Part shown: in pieces, positions 44,900-52,820 of the stretch
Numbering within the stretch: position 1 is the first letter of the stretch
Layout: every line of letters starts with the position of its first letter
Origin: Dyella thiooxydans
GTDB taxonomy: Bacteria > Pseudomonadota > Gammaproteobacteria > Xanthomonadales > Rhodanobacteraceae
DNA length: 64,000 nucleotides
Reading direction: 5' to 3'
NCBI RefSeq assembly: GCF_001641285.1
Contig: NZ_CP014841.1
Location: 1,550,001-1,614,000 of the forward strand
Program-made: the position numbers and the translations under genes
Notes under the pieces: generated by a model
Told to the model about the DNA's origin: nothing
Seen by the model: the letters and a program-made list of their open reading frames with translations, nothing else
Database searches by the model: none

Positions 44900-47800
44900 A
44901 TGCGTCTGCGCCATCGCCTCGCCCTGCTCACCCTCGGGATCACCACGGCGCTGGCCGCGCGGGCCTCCGTCGATCCGTCGCTGTACCAGGATCTGCACTG
45001 GCGCCTGATCGGCCCCTTCCGCGGCGGGCGCGTGCTGACCGTGGCGGGCGTACCGGGCGACAACCGGCACTTCTATTTCGGCGCAGTGGACGGCGGGGTC
45101 TGGGCCACCCAGGACGCCGGTCGCACCTGGCAGCCGATCTTCGACGACGAGAAGGTCGGTTCGATCGGCGCGCTGGCGGTGGCGCCGTCCGACCCGAAGA
45201 CGCTCTACGTGGGCACCGGCGAAGCCGACATGCGTTCGGACATCGCGCACGGCAATGGCATGTACAAGAGCACCGACGGCGGCCGGCACTGGTCGCACAT
45301 CGGGCTGGAAGACAGCCGGCAGATCGCCAGCGTGCTGGTCGACCCGCGCGATCCGGACGTGGTGTTCGTCGCCTCGCTTGGCCACGCCTACGGTCCGAAC
45401 GCCGAACGCGGCGTATTCCGCTCGCGCGACGGCGGCAAGAGCTGGCGCAAGGTGCTGTTCAAGAACGACGACACCGGCGCGATCGACCTGGCCTTCAAGC
45501 CCGGCGATCCGGACACGATCTACGCCGCGCTGTGGCAGACCCGCCGCCCGCCGTGGAGCGTCTACCCGCCCTCGAACGGCCCGGGCAGCGGGCTGTACGT
45601 ATCGCACGACGGCGGCGAGCACTGGAGCCCGCTGCAGGGCCACGGCTTCGCGGCCCATCCCGGCCGCATCGGCATCGCAGTGGCGCCGAGCGAACCGGAC
45701 CGGGTGTACGCCCTGGTCGATGCGCCGGCCGGCGAAGGCGGCCTGTACCGCTCCGACGACGGCGGCGCGCACTGGAAGCACCTGACCTCCGACCAGCGCA
45801 TCTGGCAGCGCGGCTGGTATTTCTGCCGGCTCACGGTGGACCCGAAGAACGCCGACCGCGTCTACGTGATGAACACCATCGTGCTGCGCTCGGACGACGG
45901 CGGCAAAAAATTCATCGCGCTCAAGGGCGACCCCACCGGCGACGACTTCCACCAGATGTGGATCGACCCGACCAATCCGGACCGGCAGATCCTCGGCGTC
46001 GACCAGGGCGCGCTGGTCACGCTCAACGGCGGCAAGACCTGGAGCAGCTGGTACAACCAGCCCACCGCGCAGATCTACCACGTCAGCACCGACAACCGCT
46101 TCCCGTACTGGGTCTACGGGGCGCAGCAGGATTCCGGCGCGGTGGCGCTGCCCAGCCGCACCGGCAACGGCGACGGCATCACCATGGAGCAGTTCCACGA
46201 GGTCACCGCCGGCGGCGAGAGCGACATGATCGCGCCGGATCCGGACGATCCGGACATCGTGTACGGCGGCCGGGTGGACAAGCTGGACACCCGCACCGAA
46301 CAGACCCGCAGCGTCGATCCCACCCTCGCCTACCCCGCCGCGCACTACCGTGCCGCCTGGACGCTGCCGCTGACCTTCTCCAAGCGCGACCACAAGGTGC
46401 TGTACTTCGCCAACCAGCGCCTGTTCCGCACCAACGACGGCGGCGAGCACTGGGCGCCGATCAGCCCCGACCTGACCCGCGAGGACGCCGGCGTGCCGGC
46501 CAACCTCGACGCTCCCACCGCGGCCGACGACAGCCACCTCGACAAGCGACGTGGCGTGATCTACACCATCGCGCCCTCACCGCTCGACGCCAAGGTGCTG
46601 TGGGTGGGCACCGACGACGGCCTGGTCTGGCGCACCGAGGACGAGGGCGCGCACTGGCAGCCGGTCACGCCGCAGGCGCTGACGCCGTGGTCCAAGGTCG
46701 CCGGCATCGAGCCCTCGCACTTCGACCCGGACACCGCCTACCTGGCGATCGACCGGCACCGGCTGGACGACGACACGCCCTACCTCTACCGCACCACCGA
46801 CGGCGGCAAAGCCTGGACGCGCATCGACACCGGCATCCCGCGCGACAGCTTCGTCAACGTGGTGCGCGAGGATCCAAGGCACCGCGGCCTGCTCTACGCC
46901 GGCACCGAACGGGGCATGTACGTCTCGTTCGACGACGGCGCCCACTGGCAGGCGCTGCAGCAGAACCTGCCGATGACCTCGGTGCGCGACATCGACGTGC
47001 ACGGCGACGACCTGGTGATCGCCACCCACGGCCGCGGCTTCTGGATCATGGACGACGTCACCGCGCTGCGGCAGATGGCCGGCCTGCACGCGGACACGGC
47101 CACCCTGTTCCGGCCGGCCGATGCCATCCGCGTTCGCCGCGCCCGCTTCACCGGCACCCCGTTCCCGAAGGACGAGCCCATGGCGGCCAATCCGCCGGAC
47201 GGCGCCATGATCGACTACGCGCTGCCGACCGGGGTGAAGGGCGCGGTGACGCTGACCGTGTTCGATGCCCAGGGCAAGCCGGTGCGCAGCTTCAGCAGTG
47301 CCGAGCCGGTGACCAGGCCCGATCCGGCCAAGCTCGCCGTCGCACCGGAGTGGGTGCCGGCACCGATGCGCCTGTCCACCGCACCGGGCATGCATCGCTT
47401 CGTGTGGGATCTGCACTATCCGTCGCAGCTGCCCGCCGAGACCGACAGCCCGCAAGAGAAGAGCGGCGTGTGGGCGCCGCCCGGCCAGTACACCGTCGAG
47501 CTGCAGGTGAACGGTCACCGCTACCGGCAGCCACTACTGCTGAAGGCCGACCCGCGCGTAAAAGTGTCGACAGCCGCCATGCAACGCGAGTTCGAACTGG
47601 CGCGCAAGGTGGAGGAAGCCTCGGCGCGCGCCGCCCGCGCCAGCACCGAAGCGGGCAAGCTGCTCAAGGCACTGGACGCCCTGCCGCAGACCACCCTGCA
47701 TACCCAGGTCGAAGCCCTGATGGCCAAGGCGCAGGACCTGTCCGGCGTTGTCGTGCATCCCGACCCGCGCAACTCGATGGGCACCCCGCCGCGACGCACC

Positions 47801-48016
47801 GACAGCCTGCGCGCCCTGTCGATGAACCTGGCCAAGCTCGAACAGGCCGTCGACGGCGCCGACGCCGACCCCAGCCCGGATGCGAAGGCATCGTATGCCG
47901 AACTGTCGAAAACACTGGATGCCACGATCGAGGCATGGCAGCGGTTGAAGCGCAGTGATCTGGCCGATCTCAATGCCCGCCTGAAGGCAGCCGGGGCCAA
48001 ACCGATCGCGCTGTAG
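44900..48016 (+). CDS. Secreted BNR/sortilin-type beta-propeller protein
   Basis: A 1038-aa exported protein with short signal peptide (LALLTLGITTALAARAS). It is built of repeated Asp-box/BNR blades, e.g. GVWATQDAGRTWQPIF, GMYKSTDGGRHWSH, GVFRSRDGGKSWRKV, GLYVSHDGGEHWSPL, GLYRSDDGGAHWKHL, LFRTNDGGEHWAPI and TTDGGKAWTRI, which form one or two propellers. Residues ~700-1038 hold a beta-sandwich region and a helical tail (LARKVEEASARAARASTEAGKLL). Family members are annotated as glycosyl hydrolase or VPS10-like, without proven activity. ATG 44900 has GGAG six bases upstream. The converging AraC gene follows after a hairpin. Confidence 0.92.
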   Translation: MRLRHRLALLTLGITTALAARASVDPSLYQDLHWRLIGPFRGGRVLTVAGVPGDNRHFYFGAVDGGVWATQDAGRTWQPIFDDEKVGSIGALAVAPSDPKTLYVGTGEADMRSDIAHGNGMYKSTDGGRHWSHIGLEDSRQIASVLVDPRDPDVVFVASLGHAYGPNAERGVFRSRDGGKSWRKVLFKNDDTGAIDLAFKPGDPDTIYAALWQTRRPPWSVYPPSNGPGSGLYVSHDGGEHWSPLQGHGFAAHPGRIGIAVAPSEPDRVYALVDAPAGEGGLYRSDDGGAHWKHLTSDQRIWQRGWYFCRLTVDPKNADRVYVMNTIVLRSDDGGKKFIALKGDPTGDDFHQMWIDPTNPDRQILGVDQGALVTLNGGKTWSSWYNQPTAQIYHVSTDNRFPYWVYGAQQDSGAVALPSRTGNGDGITMEQFHEVTAGGESDMIAPDPDDPDIVYGGRVDKLDTRTEQTRSVDPTLAYPAAHYRAAWTLPLTFSKRDHKVLYFANQRLFRTNDGGEHWAPISPDLTREDAGVPANLDAPTAADDSHLDKRRGVIYTIAPSPLDAKVLWVGTDDGLVWRTEDEGAHWQPVTPQALTPWSKVAGIEPSHFDPDTAYLAIDRHRLDDDTPYLYRTTDGGKAWTRIDTGIPRDSFVNVVREDPRHRGLLYAGTERGMYVSFDDGAHWQALQQNLPMTSVRDIDVHGDDLVIATHGRGFWIMDDVTALRQMAGLHADTATLFRPADAIRVRRARFTGTPFPKDEPMAANPPDGAMIDYALPTGVKGAVTLTVFDAQGKPVRSFSSAEPVTRPDPAKLAVAPEWVPAPMRLSTAPGMHRFVWDLHYPSQLPAETDSPQEKSGVWAPPGQYTVELQVNGHRYRQPLLLKADPRVKVSTAAMQREFELARKVEEASARAARASTEAGKLLKALDALPQTTLHTQVEALMAKAQDLSGVVVHPDPRNSMGTPPRRTDSLRALSMNLAKLEQAVDGADADPSPDAKASYAELSKTLDATIEAWQRLKRSDLADLNARLKAAGAKPIAL

Positions 48017-48025
48017 CAAAACCAA

Positions 48026-48072
48026 AACAGGGGCCAGAGCGCGCTTTCCCGGAAAGTCTGCCCCCTGTTCTG
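48026..48072. terminator. REP-like hairpin between convergent genes
   Basis: AACAGGGGCCAG and its near complement CTGCCCCCTGTT bracket GCTTTC/GAAAG pairs, giving a long imperfect hairpin. It shares the CAG(A)...CTTTC / GAAAG...CTG layout of the dispersed repeat and probably serves as a bidirectional terminator. Confidence 0.6.
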
Positions 48073-48085
48073 ACACCGCGACGTG

Positions 48086-48973
48086 CTATATCAGCGGCAG
48101 GAACAACTCCAGGAAGACCTCAGGCGTCGACGCATCCGGCGCGAGGGAGAGCCGCCGCTGGCAATAGATCGGGAAGTCGCGCATCTCCTCACCGCTGTCC
48201 GGAAGCCAGTCGCGGTAGAGGAAGAGCGCGGCGGGCTCGAGATCGTTGGTATTGCCGGGATAGCGCAGCACCGCACAGCGTCCGCCAGGGATCACGCCGG
48301 CCCTCATCCCCTGGTCGTTCGTCTCGACCGGCTGATCAGTCCCCACACACAGATCCATGCTGTAGTCGGCCGGGTTGGCGGGACACCGCTCGGATCGAAA
48401 CACCATCAAGCTGGGTCGCCCGGTTTCGGGCGACAGGCCCCTGGCCTTGCACCAGGTCTTGAATCGCTCGATCGTCGTGCCGAGCGTTGCCCGATCGCCT
48501 CGATGCTCGATCATCGCCACCGGCATCGGGGGCACGTCACGGATCGTCACGTCGTCGCGGGTAAAGATAATCTGCATGAGCTTGTTCCTTGCGTTGTCCA
48601 GAGGCCCTAAGGCGGCTATCCACGGCGCCCAGTCGGGCGACCTCCGGAACGACGACGGCGACTGCCCGAACCGCTGGCGAAAAGCACGGGCGAAGGCATC
48701 GGGCGCCTCGTAGCCTGCATCCATCGCAATGTCGGTGACGCTTTCGGCGTCGTTCCAAGCCAGCCGGCGCGATGCACGTTTCATGCGGGCCAGTTGGACA
48801 TAGCGATGCAGGGACAACCCGAAGGTCGCCACAAACTGTCGATGGAAATGAAACTTCGAGAAGGCGGCGACACGGCTGACCGCTTCCAGATCCAGATCAT
48901 CGTCAAGGTGCCGATCGATATAGTCCAGCACGCGCTGCATCCGCGCGTGATAGTTGCTAACCGTTGCCGTCAT
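48086..48973 (-). CDS. AraC-family regulator with GyrI-like effector domain
   Basis: A 295-aa Rob/SbmC-type regulator. The N-terminal AraC DNA-binding domain has two helix-turn-helix motifs (LDLEAVSRVAAFSKFHFHRQFVATFGLSLHRYVQLARMKRASRRL and SVTDIAMDAGYEAPDAFARAFRQRFGQSPSSFRR). The C-terminal GyrI-like small-molecule-binding domain begins VTIRDVPPMPVAMIEHRGDRATLGTTIERFKTWCKARGL and ends in ALFLYRDWLPDSGEEMRDFPIYCQRR. Such proteins control stress or drug resistance genes. No obvious target lies beside it. GGAG lies nine bases before the ATG. Confidence 0.94.
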   Translation of the reverse strand: MTATVSNYHARMQRVLDYIDRHLDDDLDLEAVSRVAAFSKFHFHRQFVATFGLSLHRYVQLARMKRASRRLAWNDAESVTDIAMDAGYEAPDAFARAFRQRFGQSPSSFRRSPDWAPWIAALGPLDNARNKLMQIIFTRDDVTIRDVPPMPVAMIEHRGDRATLGTTIERFKTWCKARGLSPETGRPSLMVFRSERCPANPADYSMDLCVGTDQPVETNDQGMRAGVIPGGRCAVLRYPGNTNDLEPAALFLYRDWLPDSGEEMRDFPIYCQRRLSLAPDASTPEVFLELFLPLI

Positions 48974-49129
48974 CGCCCGTTTCTCCGTGGTGCAACCATC
49001 CTGCCGACCGAGGTCACCCGCTGCTCGACCGATCTTGCGGGTCTGGCGGGGTCACCAAGAATCGGCAAGCCTTGGCCGGACGCCACCCGCCCTCATCGAC
49101 TCGATGTACACCCATGGAAGGAATGCAGC

Positions 49130-49264
49130 ATGGCAAAGCGCAGAGAAAGCGGGTTCGAGCTACTGGCATCGATGCCCTGGCCTGTCCCCGCACTGTCGTC
49201 GGTCGACCGATCATGGCGCATCGCCATCGCTACGGCGCATGTGTGCACAAGCCTCGATCGATGA
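49130..49264 (+). pseudogene. Possible 5' remnant of an Mrr-type endonuclease gene
   Basis: A good ribosome site (GAAGGA) precedes ATG 49130, which encodes MAKRRESGFELLASMPWPV and then loses resemblance and stops at 49264. The first residues recall the basic/PWpVg openings of membrane-anchored Mrr-like restriction endonucleases. Only about 20 codons support this, so it may equally be chance. The remaining ~400-bp gap shows no other feature. Confidence 0.25.
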
Positions 49265-49380
49265 ATGGCCATGCTCCCGCGGCGCGACATCCCTGGCGAT
49301 CTGCTTGATGAAATCGCACGCTGTCAAATATCTGTAAGATCTTGCGATGGAGCATTTGTCCGCTGACAGGGAGTCGAGCC

Positions 49381-50010
49381 ATGAATGCAGCCCACTCCAA
49401 GAGCGCGTTCGTCTACCGGCAGGTGAAGCGCGCGTTGCAATCGGGGCGCTATGCCCCCGGCCAGCGCATCGATCCCGGCAGGCTGGCCGAAGAGTTTCAT
49501 ACCAGCCCCACGCCCGTGCGTTTTGCCCTTTACCGACTGGTGGGCGAAGGCCTGGTGGCCGACCACGCGCGCAACGGCCTGCATGTGCCGCTGCTTACCG
49601 AGCTGGCCCTGCGCGACCTGTACGACTGGATGGAGCGCATGCTGCTGATGGCCTGCGACATCGGCATCGCTCCGCCGGATGAAGCCACCGCCCAACTGCA
49701 ATTGAGCTCCACCGACGACGACCTGGTGGACATCACCTGGCAGCTGTTCGACGCCATCGCCGAAGCTTCCGGCCACGGCGCGCTGCGCCACGCCGTGATG
49801 CAGGCCAACGACCGCCTCACCCCGGTACGGCGGGCCAACCTGGGGCTGGTGAAGCACACCTACGAAGAGCTCGTCGCACTGCTCGATCACTGGCAACGTC
49901 GTGACATTCCCGCGTTGCGCGCCTCACTGCGGCAATACCACGAGCGCCGCAAGCAGGCCGTGCCGCACATCGTGGCGGCACTGAACGACCGCACCGACGG
50001 GCACCACTGA
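49381..50010 (+). CDS. GntR-family (FCD-like) regulator next to the lasso peptide genes
   Basis: A 209-aa regulator. The winged helix is FVYRQVKRALQSGRYAPGQRIDPGRLAEEFHTSPTPVRFALYRLVGEGLVADHARNGLHVP, with Pro-Val-Arg in the recognition helix as in FadR-type GntR proteins. The all-helical C-terminal domain is FCD-like but short and lacks an obvious full metal-binding set. ATG 49381 has GGGAG nine bases upstream. It lies 201 bp upstream of the lasso precursor on the same strand. An inverted repeat in the precursor promoter is a candidate operator, so it may govern lasso peptide production; that link is inferred. Confidence 0.9.
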   Translation: MNAAHSKSAFVYRQVKRALQSGRYAPGQRIDPGRLAEEFHTSPTPVRFALYRLVGEGLVADHARNGLHVPLLTELALRDLYDWMERMLLMACDIGIAPPDEATAQLQLSSTDDDLVDITWQLFDAIAEASGHGALRHAVMQANDRLTPVRRANLGLVKHTYEELVALLDHWQRRDIPALRASLRQYHERRKQAVPHIVAALNDRTDGHH

Positions 50011-50137
50011 CTCTGCCACCCTTGCCCACTCGATGGCGGGGTATCGACGTGGCGTGCGCATCACTCCGTGTCAATCCATGGCCCATGACGCAGATCACGG
50101 CCGGCAAAAAATCACGGATTAACAGCGCAACAATCAT

Positions 50138-50167
50138 TTGAAAATCAAAATTTTCGGCTCCTACCCT
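50138..50167 (+). promoter_or_regulatory. Probable promoter and operator of the lasso peptide operon
   Basis: TTGAAA (50138-50143) and TACCCT (50162-50167), 18 bp apart, in an AT-rich patch unusual for this GC-rich DNA. The inverted repeat GAAAAT (50140-50145) / ATTTTC (50150-50155) lies between the two boxes and could bind the GntR protein. Confidence 0.55.
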
Positions 50168-50211
50168 GCCCGCGTCATGGACGCGCCATGACACAACCGT
50201 AGGAGACTGAG

Positions 50212-50349
50212 ATGAACACGAACGAGAACATCCGCGAGCAGCAGGACGATGTCATCGAGCTCGGCGTCGCCAGTGTCGAGACGCAGGGCATCGGCGAGCC
50301 GGTCGATGAAATGTTCGGTCGGCTGACCGAAGCAGGCATCTCCCAGTGA
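50212..50349 (+). CDS. Lasso peptide precursor (A)
   Basis: A 45-aa peptide with AGGAG six bases upstream of ATG. The leader is MNTNENIREQQDDVIELGVASVETQ, split as residues 1-20 and SVETQ (21-25). The predicted core is GIGEPVDEMFGRLTEAGISQ (26-45). Thr24 sits at the -2 position before Gly, the conserved site read by lasso B proteases. Gly26 becomes core residue 1, and Asp7 or Glu8 of the core can close the macrolactam ring. The B and cyclase genes follow immediately, and a lasso isopeptidase and receptor complete the locus. I found no second precursor. The mature peptide should be about 20 residues with a 12- or 13-residue tail. Confidence 0.88.
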   Translation: MNTNENIREQQDDVIELGVASVETQGIGEPVDEMFGRLTEAGISQ

Positions 50350-50405
50350 CCCCATGCGAGGCGCACCGCGAGGTGCGTCTCGCTCTCCATCCGGAGCCCA
50401 CTGCG

Positions 50406-51074
50406 ATGGACATGCTCAGGCTTCGCGACGACCTTTCCTTCTGCCTGGTCGATGGCCACCCGATCTTTCTCGACATTCGAAAAGACAGGTATTTCCGCCT
50501 GTCCGGCGAACTCGAGCGACTGTTCCTTGGCCACATCGACAACACCGCTCATTCACGGCAGGAGCTGGCTCCGCTGATCGAGCGCGACATCCTCACCTGG
50601 ACGCTTCCGCGCAACTGTCTCCAAAGCGTCGCCGTTCCGACCGCGTCTTGTAGCGCACTGGAGTCCACACCCGCACGTGAAGCCTTCCATCCCGGGGTCG
50701 CAGCCGAAGTATTGGCCACCGTCTGCTGGACGCAGATCCAGCTGAAGACGCGCCCGTTGAAGGCCATCCTCGACCATCTCATCGATCGTCGACTCCGGAG
50801 AGCCACACAGGCGCACGATCAAAAACGGAAGCATGTCCTGAGCGAGACATCGAACTTCCTCAACGCGCGCAAGTTCGTACCCATCGAAACCTGCTGTCTG
50901 CTCGACTCGCTTTCGATCGCCCGCTTTCTCGCCAGAAGGCACCTGCACGCCAACATTGTCTTTGGCGTTACCGGCGATCCCTTCTCGGCACATTGCTGGG
51001 CGCAGTTCGATGACGCCGTGCTGAGTGACACGATTGGGCACATCCGGGCCTACTCGGTGATCCGGGTGATCTGA
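50406..51074 (+). CDS. Lasso peptide B protein: PqqD-like RRE fused to transglutaminase-like protease
   Basis: About 222 aa. The N-terminal part (MLRLRDDLSFCLVDGHPIFLDIRKDRYFRLSGELERLFLGHI) is a PqqD-like recognition element that binds the leader peptide. The C-terminal part is the cysteine protease that removes the leader: Cys163/Cys164 in IETCCLLDSLSIARFLARR, His196 in FSAHCWAQ and Asp in the following FDDAVLSD. Both halves are in one chain, the usual proteobacterial form. ATG 50406 has GGAG nine bases upstream. GTG 50346, which overlaps the precursor stop, is an alternative that would couple translation. The stop overlaps the cyclase start. Confidence 0.9.
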   Translation: MDMLRLRDDLSFCLVDGHPIFLDIRKDRYFRLSGELERLFLGHIDNTAHSRQELAPLIERDILTWTLPRNCLQSVAVPTASCSALESTPAREAFHPGVAAEVLATVCWTQIQLKTRPLKAILDHLIDRRLRRATQAHDQKRKHVLSETSNFLNARKFVPIETCCLLDSLSIARFLARRHLHANIVFGVTGDPFSAHCWAQFDDAVLSDTIGHIRAYSVIRVI

Positions 51075-52810
51075 TGCGCCCGTCCTATCTCCTGCTGCAC
51101 GACCCGCACGGCCTGGACCCAGAAGTACTGCAACGGGCACAACACGAAGAGGGCCTGCGCGTTCTGGTTCAATCAAACGCGCTCGCCCTGTTCGCCTCTG
51201 AAGGGACACGAGCGCTCCAACTCCCACGCGGGGCGATCATCGTTGGGGATCTCTATTCGCACGATGGCCACCCTGTCCTGGATGCCAACCAGCTGGACTG
51301 CGACGGAACCGATGCAGCTCCCCGGCGGCGCATCCTCAACGACTTCTGGGGGGAATACATCGTCATATCGCCAGACAGACACAACCCATCCAGCTTCAGC
51401 GTCATGCGCAGCCCGTCCCATGCCTGCGAACTTCCGTGCCTCTACTCTACGACCGATGGCGCAAGCTTTCTCACTTCGGATATTTCGCTCGCATTGCGAC
51501 TCGGCATCTATCGCAAGCATGTCGACTTCGACACCCTGGCCCTTCGGCTGGTCTATCCAAGCCTGAAAGCGAGTCGGACCGGCCTCTCCGGAATCACCGA
51601 GCTACTTCCGGGATGTAGCGTCCAAATCTGTGAAGGCCGGGTCCGTGTCGATCAGGCGTGGAGCCCCTGGGGCTTCGTCGGCGCAGCCAACGCCTACGAG
51701 GACCCGGGCGAGGCTGCCACCGCGGTCAGGAACACCATCGAGTCCGTAGTAAGCACCCTGGCCTCTCAGGATGGAACCCTGCTGCTGGAGCTATCGGGCG
51801 GGCTGGATTCATCCATCATCGCGGTTTGCCTCAAGCAAGCCGCCGCCGAAGTGAAGTGCGCAACATTGACGGCTCCCGTGCCTGGCGCAGACGAACGCGA
51901 GTATGCGAACCCGATCGCGACCATGCTCGGTATCGAGCTCATCACGACCGAAGTCGCTTTCGGCGATGCCTTGCTGGAATTCCCTCTCCCACCAACGGCC
52001 GTCAATCCTGCAGTCGGAGCACTCCAGCATGTCTCCGACAAGCTGATGGAAGCCACGGCCGCACGGGTCGGTGCAAACAGCTACTTTTCCGGTGCAGGCG
52101 GTGACACGGTGCTCTGCTATCTCACGGATGCCTCGCCTGCGGCCGACGCCTTTCGTTCCGCCGGCGTCTCCCAGGGGTTTCGCACACTGCATGACCTTTC
52201 GACTTTTCATCAGTGCACCTACTGGAAGGCCGGTCGACTCGCCCTGAAAAAGCTCATGCCGTCCAGCACCCTGCCGTACAAGGCTGACACCTCGTTAGTG
52301 CCACAGTCCGTCGCTCTGCCTGAGCCTGAGCGCCATCCATGGCTGACATCGCCGAAGGGCTCCCTGTCCGGTGACCGACAGCGCATCTTCGAGCTGGGCG
52401 CAACGCAACTGTTCCGCGACAGTTGCCCTCGCACGCTCAATCGCCCCGTCCGCATGCCACTGCTCGCCCAGCCGGTCATCGAGGCGTGCCTGAGAGCACC
52501 AAGCTGGATGTGGTTTTCTGGAGCACAGAACCGGGCCATCGCCCGCCAGGCCTTTGCGGATGAGCTACCTCAGAACGTCTACACAAGAAAGAGCAAAGGG
52601 ACTTTCACCGGCTTTCTTGGTGCGCTCTATCGCAGGAACAGAAGCGGCATGCGCGACTTTCTCCTCGACGGCGAGCTCCATGCCCACGGACTTCTGGACG
52701 TTGACGCGCTAGTTCAGTTCACGCAAGGCGAGCTGCCCCGGGGCGACGGATCCTTCATGCGCATCTTTCAGTTCTGCGCCATGGAAAACTGGCTTCGCCA
52801 GCAACAATAG
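51074..52810 (+). CDS. Lasso cyclase (C), asparagine synthetase B-like
   Basis: A 578-aa enzyme that adenylates the core Asp/Glu side chain and closes the ring onto Gly1. The N-terminal glutamine-amidotransferase-like domain is degenerate (the first residues MRPSYLLLHDPHG lack the catalytic Cys2). The ATP-pyrophosphatase domain contains the PP-loop SGGLDSS at residues 241-247 (LLLELSGGLDSSIIAVCLKQ) and the SGAGGDTVLCYL block near residue 340. The C-terminus has VYTRKSKGTFTGF. The start ATG overlaps the B stop codon by one base (TGATG). It ends ten bases before the convergent isopeptidase stop. Confidence 0.93.
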   Translation: MRPSYLLLHDPHGLDPEVLQRAQHEEGLRVLVQSNALALFASEGTRALQLPRGAIIVGDLYSHDGHPVLDANQLDCDGTDAAPRRRILNDFWGEYIVISPDRHNPSSFSVMRSPSHACELPCLYSTTDGASFLTSDISLALRLGIYRKHVDFDTLALRLVYPSLKASRTGLSGITELLPGCSVQICEGRVRVDQAWSPWGFVGAANAYEDPGEAATAVRNTIESVVSTLASQDGTLLLELSGGLDSSIIAVCLKQAAAEVKCATLTAPVPGADEREYANPIATMLGIELITTEVAFGDALLEFPLPPTAVNPAVGALQHVSDKLMEATAARVGANSYFSGAGGDTVLCYLTDASPAADAFRSAGVSQGFRTLHDLSTFHQCTYWKAGRLALKKLMPSSTLPYKADTSLVPQSVALPEPERHPWLTSPKGSLSGDRQRIFELGATQLFRDSCPRTLNRPVRMPLLAQPVIEACLRAPSWMWFSGAQNRAIARQAFADELPQNVYTRKSKGTFTGFLGALYRRNRSGMRDFLLDGELHAHGLLDVDALVQFTQGELPRGDGSFMRIFQFCAMENWLRQQQ

Positions 52811-52820
52811 GCACCGGAAC

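Noticed and set aside
44621-46537. 638-codon minus-strand frame antisense to the BNR protein gene
   Set aside because: The Asp-box repeats on the plus strand are unmistakable; the antisense product has no recognisable content.
49381-50010. Treating the GntR gene as an essential part of the lasso cluster
   Set aside because: Only proximity and a promoter inverted repeat support it; it is annotated as a neighbour, not as a proven lasso gene.
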